Source: Thalassospira sp. TSL5-1 (GTDB lineage: Bacteria; Pseudomonadota; Alphaproteobacteria; Rhodospirillales; Thalassospiraceae). From it: a stretch of DNA of 64,000 bases. The translations under genes and the position numbers were made by a program. The notes under the pieces are model-generated. The model was given only the letters and a program-made list of their open reading frames with translations, was not told where the DNA came from and ran no database searches. The stretch is taken from NCBI RefSeq assembly GCF_001907695.1, contig NZ_KV880641.1, forward strand, positions 1 through 64,000, in the 5' to 3' direction. Every line of letters starts with the position of its first letter. Positions within the stretch are counted from its first letter, which is position 1. Shown in pieces: positions 53,092 to 62,569 of the stretch.

Positions 53092-54294
53092 ATGTCATCC
53101 CAGATTAAACAAACACTTGTGATGATACGTGCCAATCTTTTCAGCTTGCCACGGCGCCTCTCGGTCTCGCTTTCAATGGTGCTGTCAATTGCGCTGGTGG
53201 TTGCTGTCCTGGTGGGGTTTCTCGCCATGGCCAGGGGGTTTGAAACCGCCCTTTCCAGTGCAGGGTCCCCTGTGGTTGCCGTTGTGCTGGGCGGGGGCAC
53301 TAACCAGGAAACCGGGTCGGATATTCCGGCCAGTGCCATCCGCAATATCGCGGCAAGCGGCGGCGATATGGGTGTGGTACGCGATCCTGCCGGGAATATC
53401 GTTTTATCACGCGAACTTGTCGTACCTGTCGAAATACGGGAGCATGGTAAGAGCCCCGCGACAACACTGGCCCTGCGCGGCATGGATGTAACAGGGCCTG
53501 GCATTCGTGACGGCATTACGCTATCTGCCGGGCGCCTGTTTCGGCCTGGCAGCCGGGAAATTGTTGTGGGCAATCACTTGGCTGGCCGCTTTGATGGTTT
53601 GAGTATCGGTAATGTCATTCGGCTCGGATCGGTTGAGTGGACGGTCACCGGCCATTTTTCCGCACATGGCAGTGCCTTTGAATCCGAAATATGGGCCGAC
53701 CTTGATACCGTTCGTGCCGCCTTTGACCGGCAGGGGGATGTGCAAAGCCTGCACCTGCGCCTGCAAGACCCGGCAGCGATAGCAGAACTGAATAACAGGC
53801 TTAGAACGATCACGACAACATCCCTGATCGCGGTTTCCGAAGCCAGCCTTTATGCCGCCCAGTCGGGCCAGGTTTCCCGTCTGATCAAACTGTTTGGCTG
53901 GCCGTTGACCCTGCTGATGGCGGTTGGTGCAACAGTGGGGGCCCTTAACACCATGATGAGCTCGGTTTCCAATCGCACAATCGAAATTGCCACCGTGCGC
54001 GCGCTGGGTTTCAGCCGCCTGTCAGCATTTCTGGCAACGTGGTTTGAAGCCGTCATTTTGGCCGCCATTGGCGCTATTCTTGGTGTGATAACATCCTGGC
54101 TTGTTTTTGATGGCTGGCAAGCCAGTACAATGGCAGCCAATAACACGACTGTCGGATTTGCCTTAACCGTCACACCTGACATCATGGTCACGGCTGGCCT
54201 TCTCAGCCTTGCGATTGGTTTTTTGGGCGGGGCTTTTCCGGCACTCGTCGCAACGCGGCTTCCGTTAACAGCGGCATTACGGCCACGTAGTTAG
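53092..54294 (+). CDS. FtsX/MacB-type ABC permease 2
   Basis: A 400-residue permease with the same plan: N-terminal helix (LSVSLSMVLSIALVVAVLVGFLAMARGF), periplasmic MacB core, then three helices beginning near residue 265 with NTMMSSVSNRTIEIATVRALGFS as the coupling segment. It begins 5 bases after permease 1, with AAGGTAAG upstream. The operon order adaptor-ATPase-permease-permease is typical of exporters of peptides, lipids or drugs. Confidence 0.9.
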   Translation: MSSQIKQTLVMIRANLFSLPRRLSVSLSMVLSIALVVAVLVGFLAMARGFETALSSAGSPVVAVVLGGGTNQETGSDIPASAIRNIAASGGDMGVVRDPAGNIVLSRELVVPVEIREHGKSPATTLALRGMDVTGPGIRDGITLSAGRLFRPGSREIVVGNHLAGRFDGLSIGNVIRLGSVEWTVTGHFSAHGSAFESEIWADLDTVRAAFDRQGDVQSLHLRLQDPAAIAELNNRLRTITTTSLIAVSEASLYAAQSGQVSRLIKLFGWPLTLLMAVGATVGALNTMMSSVSNRTIEIATVRALGFSRLSAFLATWFEAVILAAIGAILGVITSWLVFDGWQASTMAANNTTVGFALTVTPDIMVTAGLLSLAIGFLGGAFPALVATRLPLTAALRPRS

Positions 54295-54333
54295 AATGTT
54301 CCCCTCCCCCGATAAACCGCTACAAAAGGTGGT

Positions 54334-54358
54334 GGAACATCTTGCAGGTTAAACCGTT
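54334..54358 (+). promoter_or_regulatory. EcfG-type general stress promoter before the csbD-like gene
   Basis: GGAAC (54334-54338), 16-base spacer, CGTT (54355-54358). This matches the alphaproteobacterial EcfG consensus GGAAC-N16/17-CGTT. It lies about 110 bases before the csbD start. Confidence 0.75.
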
Positions 54359-54466
54359 TCATTAACAGTGGGCCCGATGGGAATAACGTCCCCTCCCGAT
54401 GTGAAATTCCCTTGGGCCTGACGCCGACAAACGCCTAATCCGAAATGACACGACAGGAGATCCACA

Positions 54467-54664
54467 ATGAATTGGGATCAAATCGAAGGCAAGTGGAAGC
54501 AGTTGCGCGGCAATGTCAAAGAGCAATGGGGCAAACTGACCGAAGACGACATTGACCGCATTGACGGCAACCGTGATCAGCTTGTCGGCAAGTTACAGGA
54601 AGCCTATGGCATCGAACGCGAAGAAGCGGACCGCCAGGTCAGCGAATGGTTTGATCGCCTGTAA
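54467..54664 (+). CDS. CsbD-family stress protein
   Basis: A 65-residue helical, charged protein with the family start MNWDQIEGKWKQLRGNVKEQWGKL and the DRIDGNRDQLVGKLQ repeat. CsbD proteins are general-stress induced in many bacteria; their function is unknown. AGGAG precedes the ATG. An EcfG-type promoter upstream fits stress control. Confidence 0.93.
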   Translation: MNWDQIEGKWKQLRGNVKEQWGKLTEDDIDRIDGNRDQLVGKLQEAYGIEREEADRQVSEWFDRL

Positions 54665-54924
54665 CAGCGTTTTCATCCGGTCCGATACCGTCAGGCCCGA
54701 CATCCTGCGGGCCGGAAACAAAAGACCGCAACAATGATTGCGGCATTCACATCGCCCCTTTTTGCGCATCCCCCGGCGTGAAAAGGGGTTTTTCCTGTCA
54801 GATACAGACCGGAACCATCCCCCATAACCGGCGTAGATCCTGCTTCAGTAATTTATGCTGGCCTAAGGACGAGAGGATGTTAAAAATCCCGAGGCAACAA
54901 GATGACAGGATTTTAGGTAACACA

Positions 54925-55101
54925 ATGGCAGTTTCATCCCCCTGTATCGGCATATGCGAACTGGATGCGGAAAAACAGGTTTGCACCGGGTGTTTTCGCC
55001 ATATTCATGAAATCGGTGCCTGGGGTACGGCCAGCGACGGCCAGAAAAAACGTATTTTGCAAAAGGCGCGTGAGCGCAAAAAACAGTTTGAAAGAAACTA
55101 G
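54925..55101 (+). CDS. DUF1289-family small cysteine protein
   Basis: A 58-residue protein with SPCIGICELDAEKQVCTGCFRHIHEIGAW, the family's four Cys arranged CxxxC and CxxC as a likely zinc or iron-sulfur site. Function unknown. I begin at the ATG at 54925; another ATG at 54877 lies in frame but would add 16 residues without homology. Located between csbD and the convergent histidine kinase. A GGAAC with CGTA at 16-base spacing near 54811 is a weak EcfG-like match. Confidence 0.8.
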   Translation: MAVSSPCIGICELDAEKQVCTGCFRHIHEIGAWGTASDGQKKRILQKARERKKQFERN

Positions 55102-55164
55102 GAAAATTTGCACGGCATCCCCTAAAGCCACCACCCTAAGCGTCCCGGTACCGGATAATCAGCC

Positions 55165-57084
55165 TTAATCCGAATTATAATGCAGATCAGTCTCGACAGA
55201 GGCCAGCGGCGCTGTCGCCGGGATCACAATACGGAAGGTCGTTCCCTCGCCTTCAACACTATTGACCGTAATCTCGCCCATCAAAACCCGGTTAACGACA
55301 TTTGCCACCACGCTCAGTCCCAGGCCGCTGCCACCATTGTTCCATTTGGTGGACCAAAAGGGTTCAAAAATACGGTCTGAAAATTCCGCCGGGATGCCGA
55401 CACCGTCATCCACAATCTCGATGCAAATCGTGTCCTTGGTCAGGGCAAAGGCGCGAACCGAAACCATGCCCGACTTACGCCCGACAAAGGCATGAACCTT
55501 GGCATTCTGCAACAGATTCAAAATGATCTGATCAATCGCGCTGGGATAACTTTCCATAGCCAGGCCAGCCGGGCAGCTTTTGCGTAAAATAATGCTGGAT
55601 TTGCGAAATTCCGGTCGGACCGTTTCAAGCAGAGAATTTAACACAATTGCCAAATCAAACTTGCGGCGGTTCTGGGTGCTCTGGTCCACTGCAGTGCGTT
55701 TGAAATGCCCAATCAGGGCAACCGCACGCTCGATATTGGACTGGGCAATACGACAGCCCCCCTTAAGATGTTCCAGATGTTCCTCGACCGTGCTGCGCCT
55801 GATTTGCGAGGACCGGAATGCCGTTCCCAGTTCATCCACATCTTCGGACAGGGCCGAAACCGTGGTCAGCGCATTGCCAATCGGTGTGCGCAATTCATGG
55901 GCGACACCGGCAACAATGCGGCCCAGCGATGCCATCCGCTGAACTTCAAGCAATTGTTCATCAACACGTTTTTGCACATCCCGGGTTTGACGCCGTTTGA
56001 TCAAATAATGCGCCCCGACCCAGGATAACAGCCCGCTTAACAGCTCCCAAATTGCGAAGAAAATGAAATCGCGTTTTTCAAAGGCCATCAAACGGCTTTC
56101 CAGGCTAATCGAGCCCAAAACCAAAAGGCCATTATCCTCGACCTGACGGGCAATCAACGCCCCACCAGAAATGATGCCTGAAAGCGGCAAATGACGAACA
56201 GTATAAAGCGTATCAGCATATTCAAAAACGACATTGCTTTTCTCACTTTCCAGCTTTTGCCACAAAACAGGATCGCTTTTTGCCAGGGTCGTTTCATTAC
56301 CTGTCATAAAGCCCCACAGATACTGCTTTGGCTTACCAGCCAGCCAGTAGCCATCATTGTTCAGCAGGGTCGTTTGAACATTGCGAGGCGCAAAGGAGCC
56401 AAATTCCGCAAGCATTTGTGACGCATCGATATTAAAAACCAGATAGCCTTCCTTGCGACCCGACTTATCGAGGATCTGCGAGATCAAACGCACAGTTGGC
56501 CGCCACGGAACCTCGATCTTGCCATTTTCAACATTCAAATCCAGCGCCGAGATATAAACCTCGTCTGCCGTGATTTTTGTCGCCCGCTGGTAGTAATAAC
56601 GGTCGGACTTGTCCTGCAAGTCCTGGTCGGGAATACGCACAACGCCGCCAACAGTGCGATCCACCCGAATAACCTCCCGGCCATTGGTAGCCAGAATACG
56701 TGCCTGAAAAATATCTGGAAGCTGTTTGACGATGACCGAAAGATGCGTCGCGGCAGAATGATCATCGGATAAAAAATTGCGGATATCCTCGGTTTCCGAG
56801 GCGATCAGCAATTGTTGCTCGAAACTGATAAAGGCATTGTAGAGGACATTTTCGCGACGATTGGTAAAACGCTCGAGCACCAGTTCGCGATCTTCGCGCA
56901 AAGATTTCTGTTCCGCCTGGTACCAGCCCAGCAAACCTGCCCCAAAAAGCAAAGTACAGAACAAAAAAATCAGCCCGAAGATCCACCAGAAACGCAACGA
57001 GGACAAAATGGTATGCAAATTTCCGGCACCAGAAAGCAAACCTTCCTGGGCACGTTTGATCATGGCGCGCCGGGCCGTTGTCAT
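55165..57084 (-). CDS. dCACHE-type membrane sensor histidine kinase
   Basis: A 639-residue kinase: helix near 30-55 (FWWIFGLIFLFCTLLFGAGLLGW), a large periplasmic double-Cache-like sensor (about 65-325), second helix near 340-358, a short coiled coil, the phospho-acceptor in GVAHELRTPIGNALTT (near residue 403), and an ATPase domain with LLQNAKVHAF, DDGVGIP and GGSGLGLSVV. Its ATG overlaps the stop of the REC-DUF3369-EAL gene by 4 bases, making it a coupled two-component pair. It should phosphorylate that regulator. Confidence 0.9.
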   Translation of the reverse strand: MTTARRAMIKRAQEGLLSGAGNLHTILSSLRFWWIFGLIFLFCTLLFGAGLLGWYQAEQKSLREDRELVLERFTNRRENVLYNAFISFEQQLLIASETEDIRNFLSDDHSAATHLSVIVKQLPDIFQARILATNGREVIRVDRTVGGVVRIPDQDLQDKSDRYYYQRATKITADEVYISALDLNVENGKIEVPWRPTVRLISQILDKSGRKEGYLVFNIDASQMLAEFGSFAPRNVQTTLLNNDGYWLAGKPKQYLWGFMTGNETTLAKSDPVLWQKLESEKSNVVFEYADTLYTVRHLPLSGIISGGALIARQVEDNGLLVLGSISLESRLMAFEKRDFIFFAIWELLSGLLSWVGAHYLIKRRQTRDVQKRVDEQLLEVQRMASLGRIVAGVAHELRTPIGNALTTVSALSEDVDELGTAFRSSQIRRSTVEEHLEHLKGGCRIAQSNIERAVALIGHFKRTAVDQSTQNRRKFDLAIVLNSLLETVRPEFRKSSIILRKSCPAGLAMESYPSAIDQIILNLLQNAKVHAFVGRKSGMVSVRAFALTKDTICIEIVDDGVGIPAEFSDRIFEPFWSTKWNNGGSGLGLSVVANVVNRVLMGEITVNSVEGEGTTFRIVIPATAPLASVETDLHYNSD

Positions 57085-59360
57085 TGAGCAAACACCTTGG
57101 ACATATCCCAGCCTTTTTCCCAGGATATAAAATCGTCTTCCGGCATTGGGCGGCCATACAGAAAGCCCTGCACATATTTCACACCAATGAACCGCAAAAT
57201 CTGATGCTGTTCGACCGTTTCCACCCCTTCTGCCAACACTTCCAGCCCCAGATTATCGGCAATGGTTTGGGTTGAGGCCGCAATACTTTGCCGGGCTGTG
57301 ACCACCTGCAAGGGGCTGACAAAGGAACGGTCAATTTTGACCTCGTCAATCGGCAGGCGATCCAGATAACTGAGCGAGGAAAAACCGGTGCCAAAATCAT
57401 CCAGCGACAGGCGAAAACCGGCCTCTTTCAGCATGGAAATAACCGTGATGCCCTCACGCGCACTGTGCATGGCAAAGCTTTCGGTAATTTCAAATTGCAG
57501 GTTTTCCGGCCCCAGTTGCGCATCGCGCACATGTGACAACAACCGGGGCACAAACCCCTTTTGATTAATATCAGACACCGAAAGATTAAGCGAAACCCGC
57601 ACTTCGGGCAGCGTAAGCTGCTTGCGCCGTTCTACAAATCGCCCGGCAGCCGCCACCGCATGAAAGGTCAATTCCGAAATAAGACCGCTTTTTTCCGCCA
57701 GGGGAATAAAATGCGCGGGCGACACCGGTTCGCCTTCAAATGTCCAGCGGGCCAAAATTTCCATGCCAGAGAGTCTGCCGGTTGTGAGGGCGATTTGTGG
57801 CTGGAAATGAAACGTAATATCACCATTGCGCAGGGCATCATGCAGGCCGCTGCGCAACTGTACCGACCGGGCAATATTGTCTTGCAGGTCGGGAGTATAA
57901 AGCATGGCCTTGCCGGGGGTGTTTTGGGCCGCACGCAATAATGTGGTCCGCACAGCGCGGTCCACCGCGACCGATTCATGGTTTTCCACACCTTCGCGCA
58001 CCACGCCGATCGTGGCCGACAGGGTGATGCTGTTTCCATCAATCACAAAGGCTTTTTCAAAGACCGACAACAGGATGGTTTCCTCAACCACACAATTTTC
58101 GTCAATCACGGCAAGGCGGAATTCCCCCAGACGGGCGACAAAAATGTCATCGCCGATCATGGTTTTCATCCGCGCATGAACCACCATGATCAGGCGGTCA
58201 ACAAATTCCGTGCCAAAGGCCACGGCAAATTGCGGGGCTTCGTCGATCAGGACCAGGGCGACATGGCAATGCCGATCATCAATATCGATAATGTCAGACA
58301 GCTTGCGAAAATAGGCATTCTGGTTGGGAATACCCAGTTTCTGATCAACAAATGCCAATTCATCAAGACGTTTAAGCAGGGCAAGGTTTTCAAAACACAG
58401 CGCCAGATTGCCCGAAAACAGCCGCAGCAGCGAGATGGCATCATTATTGACCCTGCCCGCATGCTCAAAATAAACCAGCAATTCCCGGTCACGATTGGCC
58501 GCAAAGCGCATGGCAATGCTGTTGCCAATCAAAACCGGTTCATGGCTGTCAAAGGGCAAAGTGCATAGCGAAGTAATGTCGATCCCGGGAACACTGGCAA
58601 TATCCAGCCCGACCTGATCGTGAAACCGGCCCAGCCCGGCAATAATCGGCAGGCGCATCAGGGTATCGCTGCCTTCCTGTGCTGGACCAATGGCGCAAAT
58701 GGCCCCTTCCGGTTCCAGATGCAACAGGGCCGCCAGTTGCACAAGCACCCCTTGCGCAAACAGATCAAAACTGCGGCGGCTATATAGATCGCGCGTGCTT
58801 TTAATGATCAGTTCCAGCCCACTGCGCGTTTGTTCAAGAGTATTGATATAATCATAGGCACGGATGGAAGCCGTCAGGGTTGTGATCAACCTTGTGCGCG
58901 TCAGTTCATCCTTGGTGCGGTAATCGTTAATGTCATAGTCGCGGATGATCCGGCTTTCGGGGGCGTAACCGGGATGACCGGTTCGCAAAATGATCCGGGT
59001 TTTGGTATGTCCCTGTTCACGTAATTTGCGCACCAGATGCAGCCCGGCATGTTCTTCTTCCATGACAACATCAAGAAGGATTACCGCAATATCGGGCCGG
59101 GAATTGAAAATCCGTTCGGCTTCGGCACCGGAATGGGCGTGGATCAGTTCAAGCGAACGATCAAGAATAGTAACCTTACGCAAGGCAAATTCAGTCGCCT
59201 CGTGAACATCAAGATCGTCATCCACCACCAGAATTTTCCACGACGACAGCGCCGGCGGTAATAAGGTGCCATCTACGGGGTCGTCAAGACCAACACCACG
59301 GTCGGCACCATCATCAGCGCCGTCAAAAATTTCAATAAAATCGTCTTCATCGCTGTCCAC
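57081..59360 (-). CDS. response regulator REC-DUF3369-degenerate GGDEF-EAL cyclic-di-GMP phosphodiesterase
   Basis: A 759-residue regulator: receiver (about 42-160; phospho-acceptor Asp in VILLDVVM, Lys in YRTKDEL), DUF3369 (about 180-330), a GGDEF-like domain with a broken motif (ARLGEFRLAV), and a C-terminal EAL domain (about 490-745) with MEILARW, NLSVSDIN, FEITES, SLDDFGTGFSSL, EVKIDRSF, LAEGVETVEQ and QGFLYGRP, so the phosphodiesterase residues are in place. The start is GTG at 59360. It leads the operon with the histidine kinase. Predicted to lower cyclic-di-GMP under kinase control. Confidence 0.92.
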   Translation of the reverse strand: MDSDEDDFIEIFDGADDGADRGVGLDDPVDGTLLPPALSSWKILVVDDDLDVHEATEFALRKVTILDRSLELIHAHSGAEAERIFNSRPDIAVILLDVVMEEEHAGLHLVRKLREQGHTKTRIILRTGHPGYAPESRIIRDYDINDYRTKDELTRTRLITTLTASIRAYDYINTLEQTRSGLELIIKSTRDLYSRRSFDLFAQGVLVQLAALLHLEPEGAICAIGPAQEGSDTLMRLPIIAGLGRFHDQVGLDIASVPGIDITSLCTLPFDSHEPVLIGNSIAMRFAANRDRELLVYFEHAGRVNNDAISLLRLFSGNLALCFENLALLKRLDELAFVDQKLGIPNQNAYFRKLSDIIDIDDRHCHVALVLIDEAPQFAVAFGTEFVDRLIMVVHARMKTMIGDDIFVARLGEFRLAVIDENCVVEETILLSVFEKAFVIDGNSITLSATIGVVREGVENHESVAVDRAVRTTLLRAAQNTPGKAMLYTPDLQDNIARSVQLRSGLHDALRNGDITFHFQPQIALTTGRLSGMEILARWTFEGEPVSPAHFIPLAEKSGLISELTFHAVAAAGRFVERRKQLTLPEVRVSLNLSVSDINQKGFVPRLLSHVRDAQLGPENLQFEITESFAMHSAREGITVISMLKEAGFRLSLDDFGTGFSSLSYLDRLPIDEVKIDRSFVSPLQVVTARQSIAASTQTIADNLGLEVLAEGVETVEQHQILRFIGVKYVQGFLYGRPMPEDDFISWEKGWDMSKVFAQ

Positions 59361-59787
59361 TTTATCCCGATCCCCTTAAAGCCTTTAAATGCCTGCCGAC
59401 GGGACGTTCCCCCTCAGGAAAATGAAAACTGTCTCCATCATCCTGCCCCTATATGTTTGACCCCCAATCTGAATTGGGGGCATCGCACCCAGTATATCCT
59501 CAACACGTTTTTCCCCTTAACCAATTGATTGTCAAACAATAGAATTATTTTAAAAGTTAATTCGCACCATTTTCAAAAAATGTGACTCGTTTCACCTTTC
59601 GCCCCTTGTAAACGATCCCTCTGGCACCGATGAGCAGACAGAAAACAGCCCTTTCGTTTTTTATTCAGATTTATCTGATATTACATCGGAACGATGAACA
59701 GGCTTAACAACCGGCTGCCGTGTAAAAATGCTTTTTTCTCACCTTTAATTAAGGTGAACATAAAAACTTTCAACTTCAAGGGGTAAA
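59361..59787. other. AT-rich divergent intergenic region with inverted repeats
   Basis: About 430 bases between the EAL-regulator and the HugZ-like gene. It contains a perfect hairpin CCCCCAAT-CTGA-ATTGGGGG (59461-59480), an AT-rich block (59510-59580), and TCACCTT-TAATT-AAGGTGA (59739-59757) 30 bases before the HugZ-like start, with a TCACCTTT half-copy at 59592-59599. I see no gene. Confidence 0.5.
59739..59757. promoter_or_regulatory. inverted repeat upstream of the HugZ-like gene (candidate operator)
   Basis: TCACCTT and AAGGTGA separated by five bases. Its place just before the start codon fits a repressor site. It is not a Fur box by sequence. Confidence 0.5.
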
Positions 59788-60582
59788 ATGGAACAAGATC
59801 CAATTACGCCAGCCAATGACGCCGCCAGCCTGCGCCGCCTGATGCGCACGGCCCCCGAAGCAACCCTGGCGACCCTGGCCTTTACCCACAGTCAGGTGGC
59901 AAATGGCTGGCCGGTCGCCTCGATGGTGCAGCCGGTGATCGATATGGATGGCGCACCGATTATCCTGATTTCGCAACTGGCCGATCATACCCGTCATATC
60001 CATAATGACCCGCGCGTATCCTTGATGTTTCGGCCCTATTCCCCTGGTGGCACGGTAGAAACATCCCACCCCGCCGCCGCACCCAAAACCCCCGTTACCG
60101 ATACCCAGCGCCTGACAATTTTTGGGCAGGCCACGAAAATTGACGATGCAAGGATCGAACGCCGCTACCTTACTGTTCAGCCCGCAGCCGCCCTTTACGC
60201 CGGTTTTGCCGATTTTGCCTTTTACCGCATTGAAATTGAGGCGGCCTATTGGGTCGGCGGATTTGGTAAACAGCGCCGCCTGCGCGGAGAACAGCTTTAT
60301 GGCGCGGACCTTAACACCCTGACAAAAGGCCATGCCGCGCTAATTGATGATGTGAACAAAAACAAACCAGACCTGATTGCCCAAATTGCGCATTGGTATC
60401 TGCCAGCAATAACGGCGCCCAAAACCCGGTGGACACTGGCGGCCATTGACTGCGACGGAGCGTATTTTTCCTTTAATGACACCGTCTTTCGACTCGAATT
60501 TCCTCATACAATTTGCAGTATGGAAGATGCGCAAAAGATTCTGGTGAAAATAGGTCAGAAAAAGACCGAAATTCCGATATAA
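59788..60582 (+). CDS. HugZ-like heme-utilisation / PNPOx-fold protein
   Basis: A 264-residue protein with an N-terminal split-barrel of the pyridoxamine-phosphate oxidase type (ATLATLAF, PVASMVQPVIDMDGAPIILISQLADHTRHIHNDPRVSLMF) and a C-terminal DUF2470 part (about 175-255, ALIDDVNKNKPD). This domain pair is that of HugZ-type heme oxygenases and of flavin- or heme-binding relatives. The ATG at 59788 follows AAGGGG. It stands alone. Heme degradation is inferred from domain pair only; the key His of HugZ could not be checked. Confidence 0.82.
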   Translation: MEQDPITPANDAASLRRLMRTAPEATLATLAFTHSQVANGWPVASMVQPVIDMDGAPIILISQLADHTRHIHNDPRVSLMFRPYSPGGTVETSHPAAAPKTPVTDTQRLTIFGQATKIDDARIERRYLTVQPAAALYAGFADFAFYRIEIEAAYWVGGFGKQRRLRGEQLYGADLNTLTKGHAALIDDVNKNKPDLIAQIAHWYLPAITAPKTRWTLAAIDCDGAYFSFNDTVFRLEFPHTICSMEDAQKILVKIGQKKTEIPI

Positions 60583-60790
60583 AACGGCAGATTTCCGGCG
60601 TTTTCAGCATATATGAACATGCTATTTTCACATTCGGGAAAAGGGTGAAAATTGCGGGTTATTTGACCAAAGCAGCGGTTGCTTTTGCCATGCCATTGTA
60701 ACAATATGTCGCAATGTCAGGGACCCACCCCACGGGTTGCTTTCATATTTGTTTTTAAACCCCAGAATTTGATCCGACTAGGAGAGATCC

Positions 60791-62416
60791 GTGCTGCAAT
60801 CAGGACCCGTTGTCAGCCGTGTAGGCCTTGAAAAACATGGCCTCAAAAATCTTGGCGCTGTTCACTGGAATTTGGACGCCGCAGGCCTTTACGAACATGC
60901 CATTCGTCGTTCGGAAGGCAAAATTGCCAAGGGTGGCGCCTTTGTCGCCCTCACCGGCGAACATACCGGTCGCTCCCCACAGGACCGTTATATCGTCGAA
61001 GAAGACTCGGTTAAGGCCGATATTGACTGGGGCGATGTTAACCGCCCGGTTTCCCCGGATGTATTTGAGCGCATGTATCAAAAAATCCGCGCCTATTTCC
61101 AGGGAACCGAACTTTTCGTACAGGATTGTCATGCCGGTTCCGACCCGCAGTTCCGCCTGCCGGTGCGTATCATCAATGAAAATGCCTGGCACAACCTGTT
61201 TGTGCGCAACATGTTCATTCAGCCGCCCAAAGAAGACCTGCGCGATTTTGACCCCGGCTTTACCATTCTGCATGCGCCGGGCCTGCAGGCTGACCCGGAA
61301 ACGGATGGTACGCGTTCCGACGTTTTTGTCATGGTCAGCTTTGAACGTAAAATGGTGCTGATCGGCGGCACCTGGTATGCGGGCGAAATGAAGAAATCGA
61401 TCTTCTCCGTCCTTAACCACATTCTGCCGGCCAAAAACGTTTTGCCAATGCACTGCTCGGCCAATATTGGCCCGAACGGCGACACTGCCATTTTCTTTGG
61501 TCTCTCTGGCACGGGTAAAACCACCCTATCGGCCGATGCGTCACGCACCCTGATCGGCGATGACGAACATGGCTGGGGCGAAGACGGCGTTTTCAACTTT
61601 GAAGGCGGCTGTTATGCCAAGGTGATCAAGCTGTCCAAAGAGGCAGAGCCGGAAATCTACGCAACCACCCAAACCTTTGGGACGGTTCTGGAAAACGTTG
61701 TCATGAACAAGCAAACCCGCGAGCTTGACCTTGACGACCCGCGCCACACCGAAAACACCCGTTCGAGCTATCCGATCGAATTCATCCCCAATGCGTCGGA
61801 GAATGGCCGGGGTGGTCATCCGAAAAACATCGTCATGCTGACCTGCGACGCCTTTGGCGTTTTGCCGCCAATCGCAAAACTCAGCGCAGCCCAGGCGATG
61901 TATCACTTCCTGTCAGGCTATACCGCCAAGGTTGCTGGCACCGAAAAAGGCGTCAAGGAACCGACTGCGGCATTTTCCGCCTGCTTTGGTGCGCCCTTCA
62001 TGCCGCGTCACCCGTCGGTTTATGCCAAACTTCTGGGTGAACTGATTGAAAAGCACGGTTCGGATTGCTGGCTGGTCAATACCGGCTGGTCCGGTGGCGG
62101 CTTTGGCGAAGGATCTCGCATGAAGATCGGCTATACCCGTGCCCTTCTGAATGCGGCCCTGAATGGCGAATTGAAAAACGTTCCGTTCGCAACAGATCCG
62201 TTCTTTGGCCTGTCCTATCCGACCGAATGCGGCGATGTTCCGGCAAACGTTCTTAACCCGCGCGAAAGCTGGTCGAACAAGGCCGCCTATGACAAGGCAG
62301 CGGCAAATCTTACCGCACGCTTTGAAAAGAACTTTGCCAAATTTGAAGAACATGTAGATGATGGTGTCAAAGAAATTGCTATTCGCAACAGTGCCGAAAT
62401 CAAGGCTGCCGAATAA
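60791..62416 (+). CDS. pckA: phosphoenolpyruvate carboxykinase (ATP)
   Basis: A 541-residue gluconeogenic enzyme: oxaloacetate plus ATP to PEP, ADP and CO2. The kinase loop [14 protein letters not shown] (near residue 240) and the preceding HCSANIG, the metal-binding LIGDDEHGW and NTGWSGG segments are all present. The start is GTG at 60791, with AGGAGAGATCC upstream. A strong terminator follows. No other gluconeogenic gene is nearby. Confidence 0.97.
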   Translation: MLQSGPVVSRVGLEKHGLKNLGAVHWNLDAAGLYEHAIRRSEGKIAKGGAFVALTGEHTGRSPQDRYIVEEDSVKADIDWGDVNRPVSPDVFERMYQKIRAYFQGTELFVQDCHAGSDPQFRLPVRIINENAWHNLFVRNMFIQPPKEDLRDFDPGFTILHAPGLQADPETDGTRSDVFVMVSFERKMVLIGGTWYAGEMKKSIFSVLNHILPAKNVLPMHCSANIGPNGDTAIFFGLSGTGKTTLSADASRTLIGDDEHGWGEDGVFNFEGGCYAKVIKLSKEAEPEIYATTQTFGTVLENVVMNKQTRELDLDDPRHTENTRSSYPIEFIPNASENGRGGHPKNIVMLTCDAFGVLPPIAKLSAAQAMYHFLSGYTAKVAGTEKGVKEPTAAFSACFGAPFMPRHPSVYAKLLGELIEKHGSDCWLVNTGWSGGGFGEGSRMKIGYTRALLNAALNGELKNVPFATDPFFGLSYPTECGDVPANVLNPRESWSNKAAYDKAAANLTARFEKNFAKFEEHVDDGVKEIAIRNSAEIKAAE

Positions 62417-62441
62417 CATCTGCTTTGTTTAGCACCGGAAG

Positions 62442-62471
62442 GGCTGACCCTATTCGGGTCAGCCTTTTTTT
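62442..62471 (+). terminator. intrinsic terminator after pckA
   Basis: GGCTGACCC (62442-62450), TATTC, GGGTCAGCC (62456-62464), then seven Ts. Confidence 0.92.
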
Positions 62472-62569
62472 ATGTCGCGAAACATGAACAAAAAGCGGTG
62501 CGCCAGACAACCGCAACCAGGGACCGGAATAATGTTACAGATTAAACGCGGTCAGAGGGGAGAACGCGC

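Noticed and set aside
54811-54835. Second EcfG promoter before the DUF1289 gene
   Set aside because: The -10 reads CGTA rather than CGTT; kept only as a weak match in the text.
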